Below the pieces are notes generated by a model. That model made no database searches. It was given only the letters and a program-made list of their open reading frames with translations, and was not told the DNA's origin. This document shows, piece after piece, positions 24,319-34,100 of a stretch of 64,000 bases of DNA. A program made the position numbers and the translations under genes. Each line of letters starts with the position of its first letter. Within the stretch, counting starts at the first letter, position 1. The DNA is from Mucilaginibacter_A sp964251965 (lineage in GTDB: Bacteria > Bacteroidota > Bacteroidia > Sphingobacteriales > Sphingobacteriaceae): positions 348,363 to 412,362 of the forward strand of contig CAXULQ010000003.1 in NCBI GenBank assembly GCA_964251965.1, given 5' to 3'.

Positions 24319-26673
24319 ATGCAACGATACTTCTTTTACCTGCTCTTTTTTATCATCCCATCGCTAACCTTTGCACAAAATATACTGCAAGGAGCTGTTA
24401 CCGATGCCATTACCCACGAACCTTTGCCCGGCGTTGTCATCGGTTCGGCCGGTGCCGGTGCGGAAACTTTTAAAGATCTCGGCCAAACCAACGCGCAAGG
24501 AAAATACAACTTGAATCTGCCGGATGGAATGGTTAAAATCCAATTTTCGATGACGGGTTACACCTCAACAATTGTTAACCGATCAGCATCAACCTTAAAC
24601 ATCAGCCTGCAACCGGCCACGCTGGATCTGCAACCGGTTATTGTTTCGGCAAGCCGCGAGCGGCAGTCGCGCCAGGATGCGCCGATTGCCATCAGCAAGA
24701 TCACTTCAACCCAAATCCAGGATACCAAAGCCACGGCTTTGTACCAGTTACTGAACAAAGTTGCCGGCGTTTACATGGTTGATTTGGGCAACGAGCAGCA
24801 CACCATGGCCATCCGCCAGCCCATCACTTATAACGCTTTGTATTTGTATATGGAAGATGGTTTGCCAATTAGGCCGACGGGTATCTTCAACCATAATTCG
24901 CTGTACGAAATTAATATGGGCAGCGTGCGCGATATCGAGGTGATTAAAGGCCCTGCTTCTTCGCTTTACGGCAGCAATTCCGTTGGCGGCGCGGTTAATT
25001 TTATCACCCAAAACCCGCCTTCGGGCTATGCCGGGAATGTTTCTGTTCAGGGCGACCAGTACCATTACCGAAGGGTGGATGCCGATGCTGGTTTTACTAC
25101 CGGAAAGTTTGGTTTGTATGCCGGCGGTTACATTGCCCATCAAAAAAACAGCTGGCAGGATTATTCTGATTTTGATAAATATTCCTTCAACCTAAAATCT
25201 ACTTATGATTTTGATGCCGCCACCCGTTTAACCGCCGCCGCATCCTACAATTACCTCAACACGCAAACGCCCGGAAGTTTAGACAGCGCGCATTTTTACG
25301 ATAAAAGCTACGGCGCAAACCAGCGTTTTACCTACCGCAAAGTGGAAGCTTTCCGCAGTAGCTTAAAGTTGAACCATGTTTGGAACGAGCGTAATGCTTC
25401 TTTTATCACTGCTTTTTTTCGGGATAATTCTACCGCGCAATTGCCCAGTTATTTTATTTCGGATGTGCGGAGTGCGGCCGGGCAATATCTGAGTTCGAAC
25501 GGACAGGTGAACGACCAGAGTTTCCGCAGTTATGGCTTTTTGGCGCAGCACCGCGTGGATTTCGGTTTCCTGCATTCGAGGCTGATTTTGGGCGCATATC
25601 TGGATGATAGTCCGAGTTCTTACTACGCGCAATACCTCAGCATAACCAAAGATGTGGAAAAAAATTACTACACCGATTTTACCAATACGAACCGGTATTT
25701 GGACGATTACAAGATCAAACTTTTTAACACCGCAGCTTACGCGCAGTACGAATTAAAGCCGGTTGAAGCGTTGCGCGTGGTAATGGGTTTGCGTTACGAC
25801 CGCGTGCATTACGATTTCGAAAACGGGTTGCCGCCGGGAAATACCAAATATAAACAGCAGGAAACCAATAATTTTAACATCGTTGCACCAAAGCTGGGTT
25901 TAACTTATAATTTAGGGAACAACAAAGGTTTTTACGCCAATTACAGCGTTGGTTTCCAGCCGCCGGAAACTGGGGATTTGTACAGTTCCCGGCAATTAAC
26001 GCCTTTAAAACAAGCAACTTACAACAATTACGAATTGGGCGGATGGCTTTCGGCATTCAATAAAAAACTGTACTTTGAACTGAGTTTGTACGATTTGGAA
26101 GGGCGGAACGAAATCATCAACCAGCTGCTGCCCGATAATACCACGCAAAACCAAAACGCCGGGGCAACGCGCCACCGCGGAATTGAGTACAGCATCAATT
26201 TTTTGCCGGTAAAAGAAGTATCGTTCCGTTTCAGTGGAACGAACGCGCAGCATACTTACCTGGATTACAGCGAAGTAGGCACTAACTATTCGACCGGGAA
26301 AAGTTATGTCATCAGTTACGATGGCAACCGCATGAACAACGCGCCGGCCTGGATCGCCAATTCCGAAATTACCTACAAACCTTTGTATTTGCAAGGATTT
26401 AGGATAGCGGGCGAGTGGCAGCACATCAATTCGTATTTCACCAATCCGGCCAATACCAAAACGTATCCGGGCTACAACATTTACAATTTGCGTTTCGGTT
26501 ATGATTTTAAAAAGGATTTGCTGAAAGGCGCGGGTATCTGGCTTAATGTGCTGAACCTCGGCAATAAACTTTACGCCACCACGGTAACCAGCAACCAATA
26601 CGGCGATACTTACAACACCGGTTCGCCGCGCATTTACAATTTAGGCATCAGTTACGCTTTTTCAAAACATTGA
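24319..26673 (+). CDS. TonB-dependent receptor with N-terminal carboxypeptidase-like domain
   Basis: A 784-residue outer-membrane receptor. Signal peptide RYFFYLLFFIIPSLTFAQ; then a CarboxypepD_reg-like domain (LQGAVTDAITHEPLPGVVIG) to about residue 95; plug domain with PVIVSASRERQSRQDAPIAI and VIKGPASSLYGSNSVGGAVN near 195-220; and a 22-strand barrel ending in YNLGISYAFSKH with terminal aromatic/basic residues. The PepSY gene starts four bases after the stop, so the two are co-transcribed. Likely cargo is a metal chelate; copper or iron cannot be separated by sequence. Three copies of the dispersed word occur in the gene in different frames, encoding RYFFY, NASFI and PVKEVS. Confidence 0.93.
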   Translation: MQRYFFYLLFFIIPSLTFAQNILQGAVTDAITHEPLPGVVIGSAGAGAETFKDLGQTNAQGKYNLNLPDGMVKIQFSMTGYTSTIVNRSASTLNISLQPATLDLQPVIVSASRERQSRQDAPIAISKITSTQIQDTKATALYQLLNKVAGVYMVDLGNEQHTMAIRQPITYNALYLYMEDGLPIRPTGIFNHNSLYEINMGSVRDIEVIKGPASSLYGSNSVGGAVNFITQNPPSGYAGNVSVQGDQYHYRRVDADAGFTTGKFGLYAGGYIAHQKNSWQDYSDFDKYSFNLKSTYDFDAATRLTAAASYNYLNTQTPGSLDSAHFYDKSYGANQRFTYRKVEAFRSSLKLNHVWNERNASFITAFFRDNSTAQLPSYFISDVRSAAGQYLSSNGQVNDQSFRSYGFLAQHRVDFGFLHSRLILGAYLDDSPSSYYAQYLSITKDVEKNYYTDFTNTNRYLDDYKIKLFNTAAYAQYELKPVEALRVVMGLRYDRVHYDFENGLPPGNTKYKQQETNNFNIVAPKLGLTYNLGNNKGFYANYSVGFQPPETGDLYSSRQLTPLKQATYNNYELGGWLSAFNKKLYFELSLYDLEGRNEIINQLLPDNTTQNQNAGATRHRGIEYSINFLPVKEVSFRFSGTNAQHTYLDYSEVGTNYSTGKSYVISYDGNRMNNAPAWIANSEITYKPLYLQGFRIAGEWQHINSYFTNPANTKTYPGYNIYNLRFGYDFKKDLLKGAGIWLNVLNLGNKLYATTVTSNQYGDTYNTGSPRIYNLGISYAFSKH

Positions 26674-26677
26674 TTTT

Positions 26678-28183
26678 ATGTCGATAAAAACAGCATCCGC
26701 AGTAATTTCCTCAACGGAAAAAACCAGCAAAACCAAGCTAACCGCCAAACGTAACTTTTATAAATGGCACCGCATTTTGGGTTTGATGGCTTTGGTTCCG
26801 GTGATATTCTGGACGGTCAGCGGACTTTCGCACCCGTTTATGGCCAACTGGTTCCGGCCGTTTATCCCGCAGGAAGTTTTCAGGCCGAAATCACAGTTAG
26901 AAATGCAGCCGAAGCTTTCTTTGCAGGAAGTTTTAGATCGAAACCATCTGACGGAAATCCGGAATTTTGGTTTGGTCAGTTTTGATCGCGGAACGTTTTA
27001 CCAGATATTAAACCGCGATAGCATCAATCAATATTACTCGGCCGAAAACGGAAATTTGCTTCCAAAAGGAGATCAAAACTACGCTATTTATCTCGCCAGA
27101 TATTTCACCAACGACCAAAAAACGCCGGTAAAAGAAGCACGGCTGCAAACCAGGTTTGACGGAAATTACCAGCCCATCAACCATTTGCTGCCGGTTTGGA
27201 AGATTAGTTTTAACCGGCCCGACGGCATGGATATTTATGTAGAAACCAGCCAAAGCCGGATGGGGACTTTTAACAACAACACGCGGAAAAGTTTTCTGTG
27301 GGTTTTTGAACAGTTCCATAACTGGCAGTTTCTGGCGGCAATTGGCGGAGAAAAATTTAGGATTGTGGTGCTGCTGGTCATCGTAAGCGTGATGTTTTTA
27401 TCGCTACTGAGCGGTTTGACGGTTTACGGTTTGTTCTGGCAAAAATTTAAATCCATCCAACAAAAACGAAAAGCGGAAGGCCGGGAAGACAAGCGTTTCC
27501 TGCACCGTTTTCACCGGCAAATCGGACTGGTTGTTTCTTTCGTCATGTTTACTTTTGTGCTGAGCGGAGCTTTCCATTTGCTGGTTAAATTGCACAATTT
27601 ACAACCATCAAAAATGCAATATGCACAATTGATTAACCGGAACGAACTGCTTTTATCCAACTTAAAACTTCCGATTGAAGATAGTACAATTAAGAAAGTT
27701 GCACTAATCCGTTTTCAAAATAAAGTATATTATCAGGTTTTAAATGATCAGAAAAAGATATTATACTTTGATGCAAGTAACGGAAAAGAATTATCGAACG
27801 GCGATCAAAAATATGCAATTTATCTAAGTAATTTTTATCGTAATCCCAAGTATGAGGATCCAATTGACGGATCCAAAACAGTAACACCAATTAAACAATT
27901 TGACAATGAATATGGCTTTATCAACAAACGTTTGCCGGTAGAAAAAGTAAGTTATCCAAACCGGGAAAACTGGTATATCGAAACTACTTCTTCCAAACTT
28001 GCAACAACCGTTGCCGGGATTGACCGGGCAGAAGGTTTATCGTTCATCTTTCTGCATAAATATTTCGGGATGACTTGGGCCGGAAAAAACCTGCGCGATA
28101 TTGTAAGTATGCTGGCCGCGCTTGGCGTTTTGGTAGTTTCGCTGTTTGGTTTTGCTGCTTTTATCAGTAATAAATCGGCATGA
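26678..28183 (+). CDS. PepSY-domain membrane protein (iron/copper-regulated type)
   Basis: A 501-residue inner-membrane protein of the PepSY-associated TM family. Four membrane segments: ILGLMALVPVIFWTVSGLSH near 34-55, VVLLVIVSVMFLSLLSGLTV, QIGLVVSFVMFTFVLSGAFH and a C-terminal MLAALGVLVVSLFGFAAFIS. Between them are two periplasmic PepSY-like repeats, each with YYSAENGNLLPKGDQNYAIY-type sequence (second copy ILYFDASNGKELSNGDQKYA). Such proteins are thought to reduce or handle metal-chelates imported by a TonB receptor, here encoded directly upstream. The sibling word TAAAAACAG is at 26685-26693 in the first codons, and the main word at 27129-27137 encodes PVKEAR. Confidence 0.9.
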   Translation: MSIKTASAVISSTEKTSKTKLTAKRNFYKWHRILGLMALVPVIFWTVSGLSHPFMANWFRPFIPQEVFRPKSQLEMQPKLSLQEVLDRNHLTEIRNFGLVSFDRGTFYQILNRDSINQYYSAENGNLLPKGDQNYAIYLARYFTNDQKTPVKEARLQTRFDGNYQPINHLLPVWKISFNRPDGMDIYVETSQSRMGTFNNNTRKSFLWVFEQFHNWQFLAAIGGEKFRIVVLLVIVSVMFLSLLSGLTVYGLFWQKFKSIQQKRKAEGREDKRFLHRFHRQIGLVVSFVMFTFVLSGAFHLLVKLHNLQPSKMQYAQLINRNELLLSNLKLPIEDSTIKKVALIRFQNKVYYQVLNDQKKILYFDASNGKELSNGDQKYAIYLSNFYRNPKYEDPIDGSKTVTPIKQFDNEYGFINKRLPVEKVSYPNRENWYIETTSSKLATTVAGIDRAEGLSFIFLHKYFGMTWAGKNLRDIVSMLAALGVLVVSLFGFAAFISNKSA

Positions 28184-28531
28184 TGAAAGCGAATTGAATA
28201 GGAGGAGGCACCTACGGAGCCAATTATCACTTTGATGGTATTTCTATAAACAGGATGCCCTTACAGGGCTTGCAAAAAGATTTAGTTGCTGCTTATTGCT
28301 ACGTAGTAGCGTTAAAAATTAAATAGATAACGAGTTAGAAAGAAACGAAATTGTTAGATACGATATAAACCAAAGCTCCAAAAAAAAATGATCAGATAAT
28401 GAATTTGAAAGCCCTGTAAGGGCATTCTGTTTATAGAATTAATTCGCGTTTTTTCAAGGCTCCGTAGGAGTCGCCTACTGTATATTTGCAAATTATCTGT
28501 TTGAAATTGAGTGCTTAAAATGATACTATCA
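28184..28531. other. Gene-free 348-bp region occupied by nested inverted repeats
   Basis: Between the PepSY gene and the heavy-metal-binding lipoprotein gene. It is almost wholly taken up by the nested palindromic repeat described at 28207-28468. A separate promoter for the downstream genes would have to lie in the last 60 bases. Confidence 0.7.
28207..28468. repeat. Nested palindromic repeat element
   Basis: The inner arms at 28244-28271 and 28409-28436 are 28 bases long and match at 27 positions as inverted copies (core ATGCCCTTACAGGGCTT). The outer arms CCTACGGAGCC (28211-28221) and GGCTCCGTAGG (28458-28468) match perfectly. The words CTATAAACAG and CCTACGGAGC also occur in the MITE at 12155-12447, so the two are related. 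No TIR/TSD was recognised. REP/BIME-like or a decayed MITE. Confidence 0.72.
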
Positions 28532-28738
28532 ATGAAAAAAATAATTTTATTTGCTTGTACAATCCTTACGCTTTCCGCTTGTACCCAAAGTAATCAACAG
28601 ACTACAAAAAGTCAAAAAGACACAATTTCTGCCGGTAAAAACAGTATCAAATATACTTGCCCGATGCACCCGGAAATTGTTGAAAATAAACCGGGCGTTT
28701 GCCCCAAATGCGGAATGGAACTGGTTGAGAAAGAATGA
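28532..28738 (+). CDS. Heavy-metal-binding domain lipoprotein
   Basis: A 68-residue protein from the ATG at 28532; upstream in-frame GTG/ATG codons would add residues ahead of a good signal peptide. The signal peptide ends in the lipobox TLSAC (IILFACTILTLSACTQ). The C-terminal domain is the heavy-metal-binding module YTCPMHPEIVENKPGVCPKC followed by GM, with two Cys-x-x and Met/His ligands as in copper ATPase N-termini and CusB-like proteins. It would bind copper or a similar ion at the membrane surface. It is the first of four tightly ordered genes to 30321. Confidence 0.88.
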   Translation: MKKIILFACTILTLSACTQSNQQTTKSQKDTISAGKNSIKYTCPMHPEIVENKPGVCPKCGMELVEKE

Positions 28739-28811
28739 CAGGCTTCTTTTATCAACCTAAAAAACACAAAGAACCGTAAATTGCCGAACTTAAATTTGAA
28801 ATAGCTGAACG

Positions 28812-29252
28812 ATGAAATATAAACTGATGCTTGCCGCTTTCCTGCTGTTTTTTGCAGCTTGTAAAGACACCAAAAAAGACGAAAAAAAACTGGAAGCCGA
28901 GGTGATGGAAATGCACGAAAAAGTGATGGGCGACGGCGAAACGGCGATGCAAAACAAAATGAAACTGGACACGCTGGTAATGAAAAAAGACAGCGTAAAA
29001 AAAGCATTCCCGGCGATGGATACTTCCACAGAAAATAAAACGATGCGGCTTTTAAGCAGCCGGATTTTGAAAGCCGACGATGCGATGAGCGATTGGATGC
29101 ACCAATACAACCCGGATTTCAGCGGGAAAACACACCAGGAAGTGATGGATTACCTGGCGCAGCAAAAAAAGACCGTCGGGCAAATCAATACGCAGTACAA
29201 AACTGTTATCCGGTTGTCAAACCAATATTTGTTAAAATTTAAAAAGAAATGA
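28812..29252 (+). CDS. Conserved helical lipoprotein of unknown function
   Basis: A 146-residue lipoprotein with lipobox FFAAC (Cys17) after a short signal peptide. The mature part is charged and probably helical (DTKKDEKKLEAEVMEMHEKV, NTQYKTVIRLSNQYLLK), with many Met residues. Homologues in Bacteroidota are often labelled 'viral A-type inclusion protein', a name without functional basis. Its stop overlaps the start of the SCO gene by four bases, so the two are translationally coupled. Context suggests a role in copper or cytochrome-oxidase handling; this is inference. Confidence 0.75.
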   Translation: MKYKLMLAAFLLFFAACKDTKKDEKKLEAEVMEMHEKVMGDGETAMQNKMKLDTLVMKKDSVKKAFPAMDTSTENKTMRLLSSRILKADDAMSDWMHQYNPDFSGKTHQEVMDYLAQQKKTVGQINTQYKTVIRLSNQYLLKFKKK

Positions 29253-29899
29253 AGAGATTAATCTGGCCGGTGCTGGCTTTGCTGGCCTTTGCTGCCTGTA
29301 AAAATAAAGACCAAGAAAAGAAACTACCTATTTACGGTGAACGGCAACCAATCAGCAAAACCGTTGACGGCAAGCAAGTTACGGATACGGTTTACGCTAC
29401 CATTCCGCCGTTTAGTTTTGTTGACCAAAACCGGGAAACGATTTCGGATAAGAATTTAGATGGGAAAATTTACGTGGCCGATTTTTTCTTTACTTCCTGC
29501 CCGTCTATTTGCCCAACGATGCAGCGCAACATGCTCACGGTTTTTAAAGCTTATCGGGGCAAACCGGATTTTAAACTGGTTTCTTTTACGATTGACCCGC
29601 GGCACGATACCATCCCGGTTTTAAAAAATTATGCTGAAAAACTGGGCGCAAAAGCAGATCAGTGGTATTTTTTGCTGGGGAAAAAGGAAGAGGTTTACCA
29701 GCTGGCCGAGAAAAATTATCTGGTTTCGGTAGCCGAAAGCAAGGAAACGCCGGGCGGTTACGTGCACCAGGGCTGGCTGGTTTTGGTGGATAAAAAAGGG
29801 CGTGTCCGCGGTGCTTACGATGGCACTAAAAAAGACCAGGTTGACCAGTTGATTGTGGATGTGAAATTGCTGATGGACGAAGAAAACCCGAAAACATGA
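29249..29899 (+). CDS. SCO family copper chaperone lipoprotein (SCO1/SenC)
   Basis: A 216-residue thioredoxin-fold protein. Lipobox FAAC at Cys17. The copper-binding CxxxC is in FFTSCPSICPTMQRNM, and the third ligand His is probably in GYVHQGWLVLVD. SCO proteins deliver copper to the CuA site of cytochrome c oxidase or act as thiol reductases at that site. The gene overlaps both neighbours by four bases (ATGA-type), showing an operon with the upstream lipoprotein and downstream cytochrome c. All expected motifs are present. Confidence 0.93.
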   Translation: MKRLIWPVLALLAFAACKNKDQEKKLPIYGERQPISKTVDGKQVTDTVYATIPPFSFVDQNRETISDKNLDGKIYVADFFFTSCPSICPTMQRNMLTVFKAYRGKPDFKLVSFTIDPRHDTIPVLKNYAEKLGAKADQWYFLLGKKEEVYQLAEKNYLVSVAESKETPGGYVHQGWLVLVDKKGRVRGAYDGTKKDQVDQLIVDVKLLMDEENPKT

Positions 29900-30321
29900 A
29901 ACGGATACTGGTCCTCCTTTTACCTTTCTCCTTTCTCCTTACCACCTTTGTAGTTTCCTGCCAAAGCGAAGCCGAAATTGAATTTCAGCGATATTTTATC
30001 CAGGGGAAAAGCATTTATCAAACCAATTGTAAAAACTGCCATGCCGAAAACGGCGAAGGTTTAGGCGCACTTTTTCCGCCGTTAAAAGAAGCAGATTATC
30101 TCAAAAAGAATAAAAATCAGTTGGCGTGCAACATCCAAAATGGTTTGAAGGGGTTGATCGTGGTGAACAAAAAATTGTACAACAACGCAATGCCTGCACA
30201 AACCCAATTGGCGCCGATTGAAATTGCCGAAGTGATTACTTTTGTAACCAATTCTTTTGGGAATAAGCAGGGGATTTACAAGGTTGATAAGGTTAATGTG
30301 GATTTGCAGAATTGCCGTTAA
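29896..30321 (+). CDS. Small c-type cytochrome, lipoprotein
   Basis: A 141-residue monoheme cytochrome. Lipobox VVSC at Cys22; heme motif C45-K-N-C48-H49 in TNCKNCHAENGEGLG; PPL after it and a candidate Met axial ligand in NAMPAQ. It would carry electrons in the periplasm, perhaps to a copper-containing oxidase served by the upstream SCO protein. The dispersed word at 30083-30091 encodes PLKEAD. The last 80 bases are duplicated downstream at 30950-31030. Confidence 0.9.
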   Translation: MKRILVLLLPFSFLLTTFVVSCQSEAEIEFQRYFIQGKSIYQTNCKNCHAENGEGLGALFPPLKEADYLKKNKNQLACNIQNGLKGLIVVNKKLYNNAMPAQTQLAPIEIAEVITFVTNSFGNKQGIYKVDKVNVDLQNCR

Positions 30322-30474
30322 TTTTGAGTTAAGTATTTTTAGCAATAAAAAATGATGAAAAAGCACCTATTTTAATTCAAACCTTTTTTTATCAAACTAA
30401 ACTAATAATATAGTAGTTTTGGTACCACTAAAATTGGTATTCTAAAAAGAATCAATTTATAAAAAAAATGTAGA

Positions 30475-30807
30475 TTAATTTATGTATTTAATCGCTTCAG
30501 CCTTTACCAAAGGTTCCGAATCTTTACCGCCAGTATAACTTGTGCCTAATATTACTACGCCATCTGCTCCAGCTTTTTTAGCTCGCTTAATGATGTCAGG
30601 TTTTGCATCATTGTCATTACCGCCTGTCTGTGCTGTAATGTGACCTATTACTTTGTATTCCCGTTTTACGTCTTTTTCTGCGTAATAAACATCTACATTA
30701 CTTGTAGCTGTAAGTTGATCTCCAAGATAGGTTGTTGTTCCACAGGAATTTAAGAAAAGAGCAAAAATAATTATACTGAAAAAATTAAGTGATAAGCTTT
30801 TTATCAT
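30475..30807 (-). CDS. Small lipoprotein of unknown function
   Basis: A 110-residue protein from the ATG at 30807; an upstream GTG at 30849 would put 14 extra residues before the signal peptide and is unlikely. Signal peptide with lipobox LNSC (FFSIIIFALFLNSCGTT). The mature part contains VDVYYAEKDVKREYKVIGHI and AKKAGADGVVILGTSYTG, the latter resembling YbjQ/DUF4156-like small proteins that act on an unknown target. It separates the cytochrome c gene from the duplicated cytochrome tail, suggesting it arrived by insertion. Confidence 0.65.
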   Translation of the reverse strand: MIKSLSLNFFSIIIFALFLNSCGTTTYLGDQLTATSNVDVYYAEKDVKREYKVIGHITAQTGGNDNDAKPDIIKRAKKAGADGVVILGTSYTGGKDSEPLVKAEAIKYIN

Positions 30808-30949
30808 AGTTTGTGTGTTGTATATGTATAACATTTCGTCGTATTGCACTTTAGCAAATAAATGATGTTTTAACCATAAAAAAAACTATTCTTTTACTAA
30901 TATCAATTTCTTTTCTAATTAATTGCCAATTTTAATTTCAATAAATTCG

Positions 30950-31030
30950 ATTACCGAAGTGATCACTTTTGTAACCAATTCTTTTGGCAACCAGAAAGGC
31001 ATTTACAAGGTTGAAAAGGTTAATGTGGAT
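30950..31030 (+). pseudogene. Duplicated 3' fragment of the cytochrome c gene
   Basis: The bases encode ITEVITFVTNSFGNQKGIYK then VEKVNVDW, nearly the same as IAEVITFVTNSFGNKQGIYK then VDKVNVDL of the cytochrome c gene (30226-30310). There is no heme motif or start upstream. It is a truncated paralogue or duplication scar. Confidence 0.82.
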
Positions 31031-31145
31031 TGGCTGGTTGTAAATTATAAGGTTTTTCAATCCTTTTTTAAGTTGATAAAAGAAGTACTATCATTCATAC
31101 TTCTTTTAACAACCTAAACCTGCAACTTAAAACCCACAACAAATT

Positions 31146-34100
31146 TTACTTAATCAAATGGATCACGCCTTGCCGGTTAGGCGGGCCATTGTTATAGCTC
31201 ATACCTGTCCACTCGTTGCCGTTAAGGTAGGTGCCTTCGATCTGCCAGATGTAAACGCCTTGCGGTGCCGGTGCGCCGTTCATCATACCGTCCCAGCCTT
31301 CGGCGGGTTCGCCGCGTCCGGTTAGTTTGGTGGTTTCCCAAATCACTTGTCCCCATTTGTTAAAGATGCGCATCCGCCAGGTCTTCAGGCCCGAGCCTTT
31401 TACTTTAAACGTAACCAACTCGTTAAACCTGCTGGTTGGCATAAAGGCATTGGGTACAAAAAGCTGGCCCGGCGTTCCGGTAATCTGCACGTTGTGGGTA
31501 ACGGTATCGGCACAGCCCTGTAGGTTGTAAACAATCAGTTTAACTTTATAAATACCGGTATCGCGGTAAGTATGTTCCGGGTTTTGTTTGCTTGCGCCGG
31601 CACCATCACCAAAACTCCATTTCCATAAAATCGGGTTGTTGGTGCTGTTATCCGCGAAGCGAAAACTGTAATTCGGGTACACAATAACACTGTCTGGCCT
31701 TGCTGCAAACGCTGCTTTTGGCGGTAATGTTACCCGGATATAATCTTTCTTCACCATGGTATCGGCGCAGCCTAAAGCATTTTTGGCAATTAAAGTAACG
31801 GTGAAAGGATTAGTGCGGGCAGTGAACGTATGCTGCGGATTAGCCAGCGTGGACGAACCGCCATCGCCAAAATCCCAGTTATAAGTGTTGTTGCCGGGCG
31901 TTTGGTTTTTAAAGTTGACCGTAAGCAGGCTACAGGCATTTTTTGCATCGGAAGTAAAGCTGACTACCGGTTGCGCAAAAACCGTAACAGATTGATAGGC
32001 AGAAGTATCAGAACAGCCGTTGGTGGCTGTCAACTTCACGTTATAAATTCCGTCTTTTAAGAAAGTATGGGTAACTACTTCCGGTGCGGTCAAAGTATTC
32101 ACGATGGTTCCATCACCAAAATCATAAGTAAAATAATTGCCGCCTTTGGTATTGTTGTAAAAGTTGACCGTCCACGGCGCGCAACCTGCTTTTTGGTCGC
32201 CGTTTACTACTAATTGCGGTAAAACCGTATTAGGCGATACCCTTACCGTGTATTGCGTTGTACTGCTGCCGCATTCGTTTTTAGCAGTCATTTTGATGAT
32301 GTAGCTTCTTGCGCTTACTGTTGTGTAAGTATGCGAAACTACTTGGTTATCAGTAGTAACCAGGGTTTGGCCATCACCAAAATCAAAAGTGTAAGTGTTG
32401 TTGGTGCCTGGCGAAGTGTTGTTGAGGTTTACCGTGAAAGGAGAGCAGCCCACTGTTCTATCCGGCGTAAAAATGGAAGTTGGTTTTGGCCGAACGGTTA
32501 CGGTAGAAGTAGCTGTGCGGATACCGCAGGCCGTTAAAGCTTTAAGCGTAACATTATAGGTTGTGTCTTTACCATCTGCACGCGCCAGGAAAGTAACCGG
32601 AGCCGGATTGGCTAAAGTTGACGTGCTTCCGTTACCGAAATTCCAGGAATAAGTGGCCTGGCTTTGCGGGCTGGAAGTATTGTTAAACGTTACGGTTAAC
32701 GGTCCGCAGCCTTTTGCCTGATCCTGACTAAAGCCCGCTATTACTTCTTTTATCGTAGAAAAAGTATGGCTAAAAGAAGCATCCGGGCAACCGTATTTGC
32801 TGGTTACCACCAATTTAATCACTACTTGCGAATTGTCGGTTTTGATGGTGTAACCAGGAAAAGTAAGGCCAACACCAAATTGCACACCATCGGCATACCA
32901 GGTGTAAGCGGCGTTTCCTGCGGCAGCCGTGGCTTTAATATTATTTGCATTTAAAACGTAGGGGATACAACCAATATCGCCGGTGTAAGTGTAAGTTGGG
33001 TTAACCAATGGGTTTACCGTTAATGTTACACTGTTGCTGATGCTTTGCTGCGCGCCGTTACATAAAACCGAAGTAACAACCCTGCGAAATTGCGTGGTAA
33101 CAGTCAGGTTTATAGCCTGGTAACTAATGGCATTGGCTGCCGGAATGTTAAACCAGGTAGTACCGTTGTCATCGCTTTTTTGCCACTGATAAATGTAATT
33201 GCCATCTGCGCCAGCAGGAGTGCTGCCATTAAGCGAGTTAGGTACATCATTATAACATACTTGCTGATCGCTGCCTATCACATTATTGGTAATCGGCGGC
33301 TGTACAATTATATAAAGTTGTTGGCTGATTTTTGTACAAGGACCAGAAGTTACAATCCTCCTTACATAAATATTTTGTGTGCCGATGAAAGAAAGGTTTT
33401 GGTTAGTTTGTCCGCTGATGACTGTCCAGGTGCTGTTATCGCTGCTGCTTTCCCAACTGTAAACAAAGCTTCCGTTTCCGTCGGTTGGCTGGTCTCCGGT
33501 AATGGTAATCGTTTGTCCGTAACAAACAGCCGGATTGGCAAAACTGATATTATTGCTGAGGTCTTTCAAATCAGAAATCACTACATCATCTATAGAAGCA
33601 GAACAGCCGCCCGTGCTGGTGATCGTCCAACGGAAAGTATAGTTTTGGCCGGGCAATAAACCGCTCACGGCTGTATTATATTTAGTTGCCTCTGCAAAAC
33701 CAACACCTGCTTGTCCGGAAGTTAAAGTCCAATTTCCGGTAGAAGGGGCAGGGTTGTTGCCTTTTAAAGTATAGTTAGGCGAGTTACAAATTGCTTCATC
33801 TGCACCTGCGTTTGCTGTAACGGGTTGTGGCAATACAGTAACGGTTGCATCAACCGTAGTGCCAACACAGCCGTTTGCACTAATCGGTGTTATGTGATAA
33901 ACGATGGTTGCCGCAGTCGTTAAGTCGGTAGTAATGATGTCATCAATCCGCGTAGCAATTACCGGATATTGGTTATTGCTGCCATAAACACCCTGAACAG
34001 GATCAAAAGTCCATTTCAACAAAGTTCCAGGTATATTGGTGGTAAAAGCAATACCGGTAGGGTTGCCGTTGCAAATCTGCTTGCCGGTACTGGTAAGCGT

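Noticed and set aside
28511..28738. GTG start at 28511 for the heavy-metal-binding protein
   Set aside because: It would add residues before a well-formed lipoprotein signal peptide that begins at the ATG at 28532.
24319..30321. Single long copper operon
   Set aside because: A 348-bp gap with nested inverted repeats separates the TonB/PepSY pair from the lipoprotein-SCO-cytochrome genes; at least two transcripts are likely.
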